A DNA stretch of 64,000 nucleotides from DASVHS01 sp035468985 (GCA_035468985.1 DATISF010000070.1:117675-181674); one strand, 5' to 3'; shown: positions 54,836 to 63,254, counted from the stretch's first letter. Notes: generated by a model not told the origin, from the letters alone. Translations and numbers: made by a program.

Positions 54836-56316
54836 TGACCTGGAGCGATACGGTGTTCCTGCTGCCGGAGATCATCATCTCGATCGGCGCGTGTCTTCTC
54901 CTGATCGCGCCGGTGATCGGGGGCAGGGGAGGGGCCAGTCGCGCCGCGCGCTGGTCGATGCTCGTGCTCCTGGCGATCACGGCCGCATCGCTCCTGGCCT
55001 GCTCGTGGGCCGTGCCGAACCTGAATCAGTCGCCGGGCTTCGGGGCGATGTTCGCGCTCGACCGGTTCTCGATCTTCTTCAAATTGCTGTTCATCGTCGT
55101 CATCGCCATGGTGACGCTGCTCTCCGACGACTTCCTCCGCGAATCCCGCTACTCGCCGTGGGAGTACTACTCGCTGCTCGCCTTCGCGCTGTGCGGGATG
55201 ATGTTCATGGCTTCCGGGGTCCATCTGATCTCGATCTACATCGGCCTCGAGCTGATGTCGCTCTCCAGCTACATCCTGGCCGGTTACTTCAAGAACGAGC
55301 AGAAGTCGACCGAGGCGGCGATGAAGTACTTCGTGCTCGGCGCGGTGAGCTCGGGGATCCTTCTTTACGGGATCTCGCTGATCTACGGCGTGTGCGGGTC
55401 GTTGAATCTTCTCGATATCGACAAGGCTTTGTCGACGCTGATCAGCAATGACGCGCTCATGATCGGCATCATGATGCTCGGCGCCGGCCTTTGCTTCAAA
55501 GTCGCCGCCGCGCCGTTCCACGTCTGGACGCCTGATGTCTACGAAGGGGCGCCGACGCCGATCACCGCGTTTCTGTCGACGGCCTCGAAGGCGGCGGCGT
55601 TCTCGATCTTCGCCCGCATCTTCTACGTCGGCCTGCATCACTTCTCGCTCGACTGGTCGAACGTGCTGGCCACGGTGGCGGCGCTGTCGATGATCATCGG
55701 CAATCTCGCCGCGATCACGCAGAACAACATCAAGCGCCTCCTCGCGTACTCGTCGATCAGCCACGCCGGATACGCCATGCTCGGCATCATCGCGCTGAGC
55801 ACGACGGGGATCCGCGGGATCCTCGTCTACACGCTCGTCTACGTGTTCGCGAATCTTGGGATCTGGTCCACGGTGTTGATGATGCGTCGTCACGAGTACG
55901 CGGGAGAGAAGATCGACGATTTCGACGGCCTGCATCGCCGCGCGCCGCTGCTCGCGTTCGCGATGGTCGTGTTTCTGCTGTCGCTCGGCGGAATTCCGCC
56001 GACGGCCGGATTCATCGGAAAGTACTTCCTGTTCGCGGCCGCGATCCAGGCCGGCTTCGGCTGGCTGGCGATCATCGCCGTGCTGATGTCCGCGGTCTCG
56101 ATCTTCTATTACTTCCGCATCGTTGTGGCCATGTACATCCGCGACGGTCAGGAGGCGGAGCTCGAGACGTCGGGCGCGCTGAAGTTCGTCGCGGCGGTCT
56201 GCCTGATCGTGACGATCGTCTTCGGCGTCGTTCCGTCGCCGCTCATCGACCAGGTCGAGATCTCCAGCCGCGGAGTGGCCACCCGCGCGGCCATGACTCC
56301 GGATGCTCGACGATAA
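54835..56316 (+). CDS. nuoN: NADH-quinone oxidoreductase subunit N
   Basis: A 493-residue antiporter-like subunit with YIGLELMSLSSYILAGYFK, the channel region AAAPFHVWTPDVYEGAPTPI and NIKRLLAYSSISHAGYAMLG. It closes the nuo set. Its last 14 bases overlap the start of atpZ, linking complex I and ATP synthase genes in one transcription unit. Confidence 0.95.
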   Translation: MTWSDTVFLLPEIIISIGACLLLIAPVIGGRGGASRAARWSMLVLLAITAASLLACSWAVPNLNQSPGFGAMFALDRFSIFFKLLFIVVIAMVTLLSDDFLRESRYSPWEYYSLLAFALCGMMFMASGVHLISIYIGLELMSLSSYILAGYFKNEQKSTEAAMKYFVLGAVSSGILLYGISLIYGVCGSLNLLDIDKALSTLISNDALMIGIMMLGAGLCFKVAAAPFHVWTPDVYEGAPTPITAFLSTASKAAAFSIFARIFYVGLHHFSLDWSNVLATVAALSMIIGNLAAITQNNIKRLLAYSSISHAGYAMLGIIALSTTGIRGILVYTLVYVFANLGIWSTVLMMRRHEYAGEKIDDFDGLHRRAPLLAFAMVVFLLSLGGIPPTAGFIGKYFLFAAAIQAGFGWLAIIAVLMSAVSIFYYFRIVVAMYIRDGQEAELETSGALKFVAAVCLIVTIVFGVVPSPLIDQVEISSRGVATRAAMTPDARR

Positions 56317-56524
56317 GCAGCGGCGTGAGGCGCGCCAGCTTTTCGAGGCCTCTGCCATCGGGTGGATGTTCCCGATCTCGATCCTTCTCGGATTCGGACT
56401 CGGATACGGCCTCGACAAACTGTTCGGAACGTGGCCCTGGTTGACGGCGATCTTCTCGGTCTTCGGCATGATCGCCGCGTTCGTGAACCTCTTCCGCATG
56501 GCCGGCGGAAAGAATGGATCCTGA
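56303..56524 (+). CDS. atpZ: AtpZ/AtpI-like F0F1-ATPase accessory membrane protein
   Basis: A 73-residue protein with two membrane helices (IGWMFPISILLGFGLGYGLD and WPWLTAIFSVFGMIAAFVNLF, in parts). The GYGLDK..GTWPW motif between them is the hallmark of the AtpZ family that accompanies atpI and may help Mg2+ or c-ring handling. It overlaps nuoN upstream and atpI downstream. Confidence 0.88.
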   Translation: MLDDKQRREARQLFEASAIGWMFPISILLGFGLGYGLDKLFGTWPWLTAIFSVFGMIAAFVNLFRMAGGKNGS

Positions 56525-56921
56525 TCCGCTCGCGCACGATGAGCCGGCTCAGGCTGTGCTGCGGCGCGTCCGCCTGATGAGCGCATTCGGTTACGCCGGC
56601 TTTGCCGTATTTACCTTGATTTCCAGTGGTTTCCACGCGTTCGTCGGTTTGACTTGCAGTGCTGCCGTCGTTATGATCAACTTCCTTTGGCTGGAGGAGA
56701 TTGTGAGCAATCTGCTTCAGCCGACTCCACATCCGCATCCTTGGAGGCTCACGCTGCGCGCTGTGGCGCGCTTCGCTCTCCTCGGTGTGGCGCTCGTGGT
56801 CACAATCTACGTTGCTCGGTTCAATCCCCTAAGCGTATTGCTGGGATTCTCGATCGTGGTGGTGGGAATCATGGGTGAAGCTCTGTACTCCGTCTATCGG
56901 AGCTTCACGGGTCAGGTCTGA
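56514..56921 (+). CDS. atpI: ATP synthase subunit I (AtpI)
   Basis: A 135-residue protein with four hydrophobic segments, the size and arrangement of AtpI assembly factors that help form the c-ring. It contains AVVMINFLWLEEIV and LGFSIVVVGIMGEALYSVY. Position directly before atpB is typical. The family is poorly conserved, so the call rests mostly on context. Overlaps atpZ by 11 bases and the atpB ATG by one base. Confidence 0.75.
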   Translation: MDPDPLAHDEPAQAVLRRVRLMSAFGYAGFAVFTLISSGFHAFVGLTCSAAVVMINFLWLEEIVSNLLQPTPHPHPWRLTLRAVARFALLGVALVVTIYVARFNPLSVLLGFSIVVVGIMGEALYSVYRSFTGQV

Positions 56922-57628
56922 TGGAACACGAATATTCGATCCTCTACGGTCCGGTGAACTCGCTGTGGCACAGCGTGCAGCACCGGTACGCATGGGACAT
57001 CCCCGATCACGTGATCATGGCGCTGCTGGTGCTGCTGATCTCGTGCATCGTGTTCCCTCTGATGTCACGCCGGATCAGCAAGGACAACCCGAGCCATTTC
57101 CAGCACACGCTGGAACTCGTCGTCGAAGGCTTGCGCAGTCTCCTCCGCGAGATCATCGGTCATCACGGCGAGCGTTACCTCTACATCATCGGCGGGTTCG
57201 CCTGCTTCATCTTCGTCTCGAACCTGTTCGGCCTCTTCTTCTTCCTGCAGCCGCCGACGAGCAACGTGAACACGACGTTCGCGCTCTCGATCACCGCGTT
57301 TCTTTACTACAACTGGCAGGGCATCCGGCAGCAGGGAGTCGGACACTACCTCGCCCATTTCGCAGGACCGGTGTGGTGGCTCGCGCCCTTGATGTTCCCG
57401 ATCGAGTTGATCGGCAACTTCGCGCGCATCCTCTCGCTCGGCATGCGTCTCTTCGGCAACATCCTCGGCGAGCACACGGCAACCGGCATCTTCATGGGCA
57501 TGATGCCGTTCCTCGTTCCCTGGCCGATGATGGGGCTGGGCATCTTCGGAGCGTTTCTGCAGACATTCGTCTTCATCATGCTGACCATGGTGTACATCAG
57601 CGGTGCCGTGGCGGCGGAAGAGCACTAG
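56921..57628 (+). CDS. atpB: F0F1 ATP synthase subunit a
   Basis: A 235-residue membrane subunit. It has the essential arginine in the helix SLGMRLFGNILGEH and the PIELIGNFARILS motif before it, followed by a conserved QTFVFIMLTMVYISGAV helix. It forms the ion half-channels next to the c-ring. The following atpE starts 28 bases later after AAGGAGGG. Confidence 0.95.
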   Translation: MEHEYSILYGPVNSLWHSVQHRYAWDIPDHVIMALLVLLISCIVFPLMSRRISKDNPSHFQHTLELVVEGLRSLLREIIGHHGERYLYIIGGFACFIFVSNLFGLFFFLQPPTSNVNTTFALSITAFLYYNWQGIRQQGVGHYLAHFAGPVWWLAPLMFPIELIGNFARILSLGMRLFGNILGEHTATGIFMGMMPFLVPWPMMGLGIFGAFLQTFVFIMLTMVYISGAVAAEEH

Positions 57629-57656
57629 TTCGAATTCGATAAAGGAGGGTTCAGGA

Positions 57657-57968
57657 GTGAACAGGAAAAACATCATCATGTTCGTCGTCCTGATGCTGAC
57701 GGCGGTCTCCGCCTTCGCACAGGCGCCGACGGCTGCGGGAGGCACAGGCGTGCGATGGGGCGTGGTCTCGGCGGCGTTCGTTCTCGGCATCGCCGCGGCG
57801 GCGGGCGCGATCGGTCAGGCCCGCGCAATCGCGGCTTCGGTCGAGGGTATCGCACGCAATCCGAGCGCCGCACCGGCGATCCGACTGGCGATGATCATCG
57901 GCCTCGCCCTGATCGAGTCGCTCGTCATCTACGCGCTCGTCATCGCCTTCATTCTGCAGGGCAAATAG
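57657..57968 (+). CDS. atpE: F0F1 ATP synthase subunit c with N-terminal signal and Na+-like ligand set
   Basis: A 103-residue proteolipid starting at GTG 57657 after AAGGAGGG. The first 22 residues are a cleavable signal (NRKNIIMFVVLMLTAVSAFA), then two helices joined by the ARNPSA loop. The ion-binding glutamate is E87 in LIESLVIYALV. Aligned with the Na+ c subunit of Ilyobacter, Q54 matches Q32, E87 matches E65, S88 matches S66 and Y92 matches Y70, while the threonine after Ser is Leu. This favours Na+ over H+ but does not prove it. No atpF, atpH or F1 genes follow, so the rest of the enzyme is encoded elsewhere. Confidence 0.92.
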   Translation: MNRKNIIMFVVLMLTAVSAFAQAPTAAGGTGVRWGVVSAAFVLGIAAAAGAIGQARAIAASVEGIARNPSAAPAIRLAMIIGLALIESLVIYALVIAFILQGK

Positions 57969-57991
57969 GTCCAGGAAACCGACGTCGAACG

Positions 57992-58020
57992 GGCCCGGCC
58001 TTGCGCCGGGCCTTTTTCTT
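57992..58020 (+). terminator. Rho-independent terminator after atpE
   Basis: An 8-bp perfect stem, GGCCCGGC with GCCGGGCC (57992-57999 and 58005-58012), has a 5-base loop and is followed by TTTTTCTT. It would end the nuo-atp transcript, with the small gene at 58047 downstream. Confidence 0.85.
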
Positions 58021-58046
58021 GCTGAGCTGGTCAGCGGAGGACGTAC

Positions 58047-58214
58047 GTGAACTGGTTCAACCTCTCGCTGATCGGCTGGGTCATCCTCATCATCGCCGCG
58101 GCCATCGCCGCCTACATGCTTCACGCACCGGGAATCTGGATCGCGATCGGAGCGCTCGCGCTGCTCGGCATCGCCGTCATCACTTCGGTCAAGCACTCGA
58201 AGCCGCAGGTCTGA
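58047..58214 (+). CDS. small hydrophobic membrane protein
   Basis: A 55-residue open frame from GTG 58047, with a GGAGG ribosome site six bases upstream. Two hydrophobic segments (LIGWVILIIAAAIAAYML and WIAIGALALLGIAVITSV) are joined by HAPG, ending in basic KHSKPQV. I do not recognise it. It lies between two terminators, so it may have its own transcript or depend on read-through from atpE. Good codon use and ribosome site support a real gene. Confidence 0.6.
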   Translation: MNWFNLSLIGWVILIIAAAIAAYMLHAPGIWIAIGALALLGIAVITSVKHSKPQV

Positions 58215-58229
58215 GCCGCGACAACAAAA

Positions 58230-58253
58230 AACGCCGGCCAGAGGGCCGGCGTT
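58230..58253. terminator. bidirectional terminator between the small membrane protein and the convergent secreted gene
   Basis: AACGCCGGCC (58230-58239) and GGCCGGCGTT (58244-58253) form a perfect 10-bp stem with a 4-base loop. ACAAAAA on its left gives a T run for minus-strand transcription, and CATTCTT follows on the right. Confidence 0.8.
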
Positions 58254-58278
58254 CATTCTTCGTCGATCTTGTTGTACG

Positions 58279-59295
58279 TCAGTCGCCGCTGACCATCCGG
58301 CGGATTGCCGCCACGGCTGCGTCGGCGGAGACTTCGTTCGTCAGGGTGATCGTCTTCTCGCCCGACCACGCGCCGTTCTCGTAGGTCAGGTACCGCACCT
58401 GTCCGTTGCCCATGTAGTAGAGCGCCAGGCTGCTGGGCGACGATGCGACGCCGCCGAGATGCGCGTCGGCGGTGATTCGCTGTCTCGGGGCCGGGTAGCT
58501 CGTGTCGCGGACGCCGATCGGAATCCGGACGCGCGACTGCAGGACCGGCTTGAGCGTCAGGCGGTGCATCGTGTTGGTGAGCATGTCGCCGAACACGACG
58601 TCGATGGTGTCGTGGCCGGAGGACTCGAACACGATCGGGTGGCGGAGGATCTCCTTCGAAGCATCGTCGAGGGAGAAGATGCCGAGGTTCGCGGTGTTGA
58701 TGAAGTCGATCAGATCGCGGCGGGCGATGTCGGTGACGATGCCCTTGTCGATGGTGAGCATCGCGTAACGCGCGCCTTCGCTCGCTGCCGAGTCGTCCCA
58801 CCACGCCGCGTGAACGGTGAGGCCGGGAATCTGCTTCGAAGTGCCCGTCGAGTCGGTGACCTGCACGGAGCGCGTGACGCCGACGCGGAGGTTGTAGCGG
58901 AAGTGATAGGGGACGTCTTCGACCGATGTCGGCGTGCCCCACTTGCCGTTCTGGAACGGGCAGAAGAGCAGCTCGTTGGCTCCGAGGATCGTGTTCGGAG
59001 AGTGCAGCCAGAACACGAACAGCGTATTCGATTCGGAGTCGAACGCCAGGGCCGGCTCCCAATTGTTGCCGCCCGTGATCGAAGCCGGCACGTTCGTCTT
59101 GATGACGTTCTGACCGTTCTGGATCGTCAGGGCGAGATAACGCGGCGAGTCGATGACGTCGGGCGCGTCGTTCTGGCGGCTCTCGATCGTGTAGAGCGTG
59201 CCGTTCGAGGTCAGGAGGATGTCGCGATCCGCAGCCTGCGCGAACAGCGCGACCGGGCTGACCAGAAGAGCGACGATCAGGAGGAGCCGTTTCAT
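58279..59295 (-). CDS. hypothetical secreted beta-rich protein
   Basis: A 338-residue exported protein (signal MKRLLLIVALLVSPVALFAQ). The mature part has propeller-like repeats (WEPALAFDSESNTLFVFWLH, LTVHAAWWDDSAASEGARYA) and a late strand LALYYMGNGQVRYLTYENGA. No catalytic motif is seen. It is the last gene of a three-gene operon with an XRE regulator and a TPR protein. Its ATG overlaps the TPR stop (ATGA). Confidence 0.65.
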   Translation of the reverse strand: MKRLLLIVALLVSPVALFAQAADRDILLTSNGTLYTIESRQNDAPDVIDSPRYLALTIQNGQNVIKTNVPASITGGNNWEPALAFDSESNTLFVFWLHSPNTILGANELLFCPFQNGKWGTPTSVEDVPYHFRYNLRVGVTRSVQVTDSTGTSKQIPGLTVHAAWWDDSAASEGARYAMLTIDKGIVTDIARRDLIDFINTANLGIFSLDDASKEILRHPIVFESSGHDTIDVVFGDMLTNTMHRLTLKPVLQSRVRIPIGVRDTSYPAPRQRITADAHLGGVASSPSSLALYYMGNGQVRYLTYENGAWSGEKTITLTNEVSADAAVAAIRRMVSGD

Positions 59296-60176
59296 AGTCT
59301 GAAATTCACCATGGATCGCAGATCGATCGCGAAGAGAAGGCTCTTCAAGTTTCGGAACTGGGGGTAGTAGTGCGCCAGCTCCTCGAAGTGGTACTCGGCG
59401 GTCTCGACGTCGCCGGACTTGTAAGCCACTTCACCGAGGAGGTAGTGCGCGTTGCGGATCTGGCGTGCCTCCACGGCATGGGCGAGACCAGTCTCGCCGT
59501 GGTGGCGGGCACGCTCGTAATCTGCGAGCTCGAGATAGCCGTAGCAGAGATCGAGGTTCGCGTCGGCGATCGTCGAAGGACCGTCGAGCTGTCCGAGAAT
59601 GCTGTTCAACATCCGCAAGCCCTCTTCGATCTCTCCGACGAGGAGCTTGTTGTAACCGAGGTTCTGCACGATCGCCGCGCGGCCGAACTTCTGGTCATCG
59701 GGATTCGAGACGCTGTCGACGTAGGCGAGGGCCTGCTCGAAGCAGTCGATGGCCTTCGCGAACTGCGAGTCGATCTCGTAAATGATGCCGAGGTCGTTGA
59801 GCGCGCCGAGCTTCCACATCGGCTCGCTCGCCGCGACCGCTGCATCGAGAGCGACCTGCCCGTAGAAGATGCCGCGCTGCGGATCGTTCTGCAGCCGGTG
59901 CTTGTACATCAGCGCATAGGCTGCGAGGAATGTGTGATGGTGATTTCGGCGGCGCATCAGGATCGCCGGGAGCTGCTGCACTTCCGGTCCGCTGCGCTCC
60001 ATGGCGATCAGCGCGTCGGCCTTGTTGATCGTGATCAGCTCGCGCGCTTCGTCGCCGGCGGCGTGACCGAGCGCCTCGTCGTACAGAGCGAGTGCGTCTT
60101 CGTACTCTTCGTTGCGGACCTTGGCCAGAGCGGCCTGGCGCAATGTTTCCACGGTGTTCATCACGGGACTAGACAT
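59292..60176 (-). CDS. cytoplasmic tetratricopeptide-repeat protein
   Basis: A 294-residue protein from ATG 60176, whose first codons overlap the XRE stop by 8 bases and follow a GGGAGAGGG ribosome site. It is made of TPR-type helix pairs (YEDALALYDEALGHAAGDEA, LGIIYEIDSQFAKAIDCFEQ, CYGYLELADYERARHHGETG, LGEVAYKSGDVETAEYHFEE). There is no signal peptide. Together with the XRE protein it resembles split Rgg/PlcR-type regulators, where the TPR part senses a peptide; that comparison is speculative. Confidence 0.75.
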   Translation of the reverse strand: MSSPVMNTVETLRQAALAKVRNEEYEDALALYDEALGHAAGDEARELITINKADALIAMERSGPEVQQLPAILMRRRNHHHTFLAAYALMYKHRLQNDPQRGIFYGQVALDAAVAASEPMWKLGALNDLGIIYEIDSQFAKAIDCFEQALAYVDSVSNPDDQKFGRAAIVQNLGYNKLLVGEIEEGLRMLNSILGQLDGPSTIADANLDLCYGYLELADYERARHHGETGLAHAVEARQIRNAHYLLGEVAYKSGDVETAEYHFEELAHYYPQFRNLKSLLFAIDLRSMVNFRL

Positions 60177-60525
60177 CCCCACCCTCTCCCCCATCTTCGT
60201 CCCAGTCGCCCTGTTCCTGGCTGCGCTTGAATTCGATGAAGCTCTCGACTTCCTTCTGCGCCGATGGACTCAGTGTCTTGTACTTGTCGATGACCGATTC
60301 CGACCGGCTGCTCTCGTCGAAGAAGTCACCGATGCTGAGGTCGAATGTCTGAAGAATCTTGAGGAGCGTGTCGAGTCCGACTTTGTACTCACCCTGCTCC
60401 ATGCGCGAAAGATCCGACTGATGAATGCCGATGCGTTCGGCGAGCTCGACTTGCGTGAGCTTCCGCTGCCGGCGCAACTGACGGATCTTGCGGCCGACGA
60501 GCTCGACCTGTGCTGGCCTATTCAT
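60169..60525 (-). CDS. XRE family helix-turn-helix regulator
   Basis: A 118-residue protein with a Cro/CI-type HTH (about 10-65): IRQLRRQRKLTQVELAERIG then HQSDLSRMEQGEYKVGLDTL. The C-terminal half is charged and ends in Asp/Glu/Gly (DWDEDGGEGGDV). It probably regulates its own operon, and the promoters facing both ways upstream give it an opportunity to control the ABC permease as well. Confidence 0.85.
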   Translation of the reverse strand: MNRPAQVELVGRKIRQLRRQRKLTQVELAERIGIHQSDLSRMEQGEYKVGLDTLLKILQTFDLSIGDFFDESSRSESVIDKYKTLSPSAQKEVESFIEFKRSQEQGDWDEDGGEGGDV

Positions 60526-60536
60526 GAGGGGTTTCG

Positions 60537-60565
60537 TTGACTTTTATGCTACCGAACAATACTCT
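60537..60565 (+). promoter_or_regulatory. promoter toward the ABC permease gene
   Basis: TTGACT (60537-60542), 17 bp, TACTCT (60560-60565). The start would be near 60572, about 26 bases before the permease TTG codon. Confidence 0.5.
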
Positions 60566-60577
60566 TTCGCAGCTGCC

Positions 60578-60607
60578 AATCTAGAGGTTCTCCCGACTTG
60601 CTGTCAA
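60578..60607 (-). promoter_or_regulatory. promoter toward the XRE operon
   Basis: On the minus strand TTGACA (complement of 60602-60607) and TAGATT (complement of 60578-60583) are 18 bp apart. It overlaps the permease 5' end, so the two promoters face each other across about 40 bp. Confidence 0.5.
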
Positions 60608-61383
60608 GTCCAACTGCCCCTTCCAGCGCCGCCCGCAACCTCCATCTCCTTCATCAGCTGGTACGGAGGGACTTTGCGGCCCGTTTCACCGGGTCCGCCC
60701 TCGGGCTCGGTTGGGCGGTTCTGCAGCCTCTGACCCTGGTCGTCCTTTACTGGTTCGTCTTCACGTTCATGATCCCGCAGGGACCGGGGGCAGGCGAGAA
60801 CGGGTACGTGTTTTTCCTCATCTCCGGCCTGGTGCCGTGGATCGGCTTCAATGAGGGGATCCTGCGGTCGACGACCTCGATCGTCGACAATTCCTCGATC
60901 GTCAAGCGCCTGGCGTTCCGCAGCGAGCTGCTCGTCGCGGTGCCGAACGCGTCGGCGATCATCTTCGAGCTGATCGGGATCGCCCTTTTCCTGATCTTTC
61001 TCGGCGCGAACCGTTTCGTTTCGCCGATGCTGTGGGTGCTTCCGTTCGCGATCGTGCTGCAGTTCGCGATTCAGGTCGGCGCAGGCTGGTTTCTCGCCGC
61101 GCTCTATGTTTTCTTCCGCGATCTGGCCCAGGTTCTCGGATTCGTGCTGTCGATCGTCTTCTACCTCAGTCCGATCCTTTATCCGGTCTCGCACCGGTTT
61201 GAATCTTTCTTCCTCTGGAATCCGCTGACGCCTCTCCTCGGTTTGTTCCGCAGCGCGATGACTGGGGCTTCGTTACCTCCAGCCATGTCGATCGTATTTC
61301 TGATGATCGTCGCTGCGGCCATGTTTACCGGCGGGCTGGCCTTCTTCCGCCGGACGCAGGCGACGCTTGCGGACCTCGTCTGA
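60598..61383 (+). CDS. ABC-2 type polysaccharide export permease
   Basis: A 261-residue membrane protein from TTG 60598, the only start upstream of the conserved N-terminus. It shows the KpsM/Wzm/TagG pattern: LVRRDFAARFTGSALGLGWA before the first helix, six hydrophobic segments, FFRDLAQVLGFVLSIVFYLS and LYPVSHRFE. Such permeases export O-antigen, capsule or teichoic polymers with an ATPase partner. No ATPase gene is next to it; the next gene encodes an FG-GAP protein. The ATPase must be elsewhere. Confidence 0.88.
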   Translation: MLSSPTAPSSAARNLHLLHQLVRRDFAARFTGSALGLGWAVLQPLTLVVLYWFVFTFMIPQGPGAGENGYVFFLISGLVPWIGFNEGILRSTTSIVDNSSIVKRLAFRSELLVAVPNASAIIFELIGIALFLIFLGANRFVSPMLWVLPFAIVLQFAIQVGAGWFLAALYVFFRDLAQVLGFVLSIVFYLSPILYPVSHRFESFFLWNPLTPLLGLFRSAMTGASLPPAMSIVFLMIVAAAMFTGGLAFFRRTQATLADLV

Positions 61384-61409
61384 TCCATCAATCTGTTCAG
61401 GAGACACGA

Positions 61410-63254
61410 ATGATTAGAAGATTCACTCAAATCTTGTGTGCCGGGCTGCTGCTCGCCGCGGCCCCGCTGTTCGCACAGACGGGGTGGCAGCCGACGCCGG
61501 TCCAGACCGGAACGTTTTCAACGCCGTCGCCGGAAGGCATGCCCGGTCCCGGCCGTCCGCCCGGGGCCGACGCGTCAGCAGACGCGTGCGGAGGAAAGTT
61601 GCCCGAAGGGGGCGCACCGTACTTCCTCTATCCGGAGACGAAAGAGCAGCGCCTCGAGCGGCTCGGCACGTCGGAGGATCCCGGTTGTGATCCCGATCCG
61701 GAAAAAGTGTGGGGCCGGTTCGGCAAGGAATACAAGATCGGCAAGTACAACCGCGAGTGGTCCGTCTACACCGGCGGCCATGATGCGTACTCGATCCGTC
61801 CCTTCGGATTCGTGAATGCCTATCGCGAGCTCTACCAGCACAACGATCACTTCGTCTGGGTCTGGGAGAAGGTTCCCGAGCCGCCGATGCCGGTCGACGA
61901 AGATCTGCACAAGAGCACGCAGTCGGCCGCACGCTACTCGGATCGCGAGGTCGACTACCTGCAGAAAATACGTTCGGAATTTTTCGAGCTGACGGTTCCG
62001 AACAGCACGAAGACGATTCGGTTCGAGGAATCGTCCGATGGTCTTCCGAACTCCGGTTCGTGGCGCAACGGGCAGGCGATCGCCGACATGAACGGCGACG
62101 GATGTCCCGACATCATCGCTCCGCCGGAACGCGCCGGCGCCACCGGGATCCCGGCGATTTTCCTCGGCGACTGCAAGGGTCACTGGAAGTACTGGGAGGA
62201 AGCGCGCTGGCCGCGGCGGTTCGACTACGGCACCGTCGCAGCAGGTGACTTCAACAGAGACGGGCACATGGATCTCGCGTTCGCGGTCCATCTGTCCGGC
62301 GTGTACGTGGTCCTCGGGGACGGGAAGGGGAATTTCACCGAGGTCAGCGAGGGTCTGCCGCGCGACTTTCCGACGCGCCGTCTGGTGGTGAGCGATGTGG
62401 ATCGCGATGGCTATCCCGACATCGTCGTGATCAGCGAAGGTCCGACTGCCGTGCAGAAGGCGGCGCAGTTGTTCGCGAAGCTGCGCGTCTACTACAACCG
62501 GAACAAGGGCACGAAGTGGGAAGGCGAGGACGTGACCTCGGTGCAAACCCGCGTCGGGGGCGACTACCTCGCCGTCGGCAACTTCGGTGCGGACAAGTAT
62601 CCCGACATCATCGCCGGCAGCATCTACCAGGGGAGCCCTGATGTCGTTTATCTCGCGGACGGTCCGAAGAAGTTTTCGAAGCTCGATTCGCAGATCGGAT
62701 CGGTCGTCCCGTTCCTCTCGTTCTATCTCGCGAGCGGGGCCGGGAAGTTCAGCTCGAAGAAGACGGACGACGCCATCCTCTCCTATGTTCGTTTCTGGCC
62801 GCCGGACGTGAACGAGAAGCTGATCCCGCGTCCGCCGCTGACCGAAGTCACCGGTCTCGACCGCCTGTCGTTCAGCAACGGAATCGCCAAGCGGACGCCG
62901 ATCGTCCGATGGGGCGGAAGGTTCGGCATCACCGGTCTGGGGACGGCCGACGTCGACGGCGACGGGAATCTCGACATCGTCTACACGACGTACAAGACGG
63001 CCCAGACGCGCGAGATTGCCGTGCTGCTTGGCGACGGCAAGGGCGGCTTCACGCGGGCGAAAGTCGACGGACTGACAGCCGAGCGCAACTCGACGTACGA
63101 CCTCAAGATCGCCGACGTGAACAAGGACGGGCGGCCGGATGTGGTGGTGATGTATGAGGCCGATCAGACCTCGCCGCTCGGTCCGCGCAACGGCTCGATT
63201 CGCGTGTTTCTCAACCGCGGGCCCGAGCCGCCCACGCGTGTAGCTGACCGCTAG
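61410..63254 (+). CDS. secreted FG-GAP/VCBS-repeat protein
   Basis: A 614-residue exported protein (signal MIRRFTQILCAGLLLAAAPLFAQ) preceded by CAGGAG. The first 190 residues are specific to this protein. From about residue 205 on, it has FG-GAP-like calcium-loop repeats such as ADMNGDGCPDIIA, GDFNRDGHMDLAF, SDVDRDGYPDIVV, ADVDGDGNLDIVY and ADVNKDGRPDVVV, giving a seven-bladed propeller. Such proteins act in adhesion or carbohydrate binding at the surface. Possible co-transcription with the exporter permease (26-bp gap). Confidence 0.88.
   Translation: MIRRFTQILCAGLLLAAAPLFAQTGWQPTPVQTGTFSTPSPEGMPGPGRPPGADASADACGGKLPEGGAPYFLYPETKEQRLERLGTSEDPGCDPDPEKVWGRFGKEYKIGKYNREWSVYTGGHDAYSIRPFGFVNAYRELYQHNDHFVWVWEKVPEPPMPVDEDLHKSTQSAARYSDREVDYLQKIRSEFFELTVPNSTKTIRFEESSDGLPNSGSWRNGQAIADMNGDGCPDIIAPPERAGATGIPAIFLGDCKGHWKYWEEARWPRRFDYGTVAAGDFNRDGHMDLAFAVHLSGVYVVLGDGKGNFTEVSEGLPRDFPTRRLVVSDVDRDGYPDIVVISEGPTAVQKAAQLFAKLRVYYNRNKGTKWEGEDVTSVQTRVGGDYLAVGNFGADKYPDIIAGSIYQGSPDVVYLADGPKKFSKLDSQIGSVVPFLSFYLASGAGKFSSKKTDDAILSYVRFWPPDVNEKLIPRPPLTEVTGLDRLSFSNGIAKRTPIVRWGGRFGITGLGTADVDGDGNLDIVYTTYKTAQTREIAVLLGDGKGGFTRAKVDGLTAERNSTYDLKIADVNKDGRPDVVVMYEADQTSPLGPRNGSIRVFLNRGPEPPTRVADR

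Noticed and set aside
59292..60525. toxin-antitoxin pair (XRE plus neighbour)
   Set aside because: The partner is a 294-residue TPR protein without toxin folds, and a secreted protein completes the operon.
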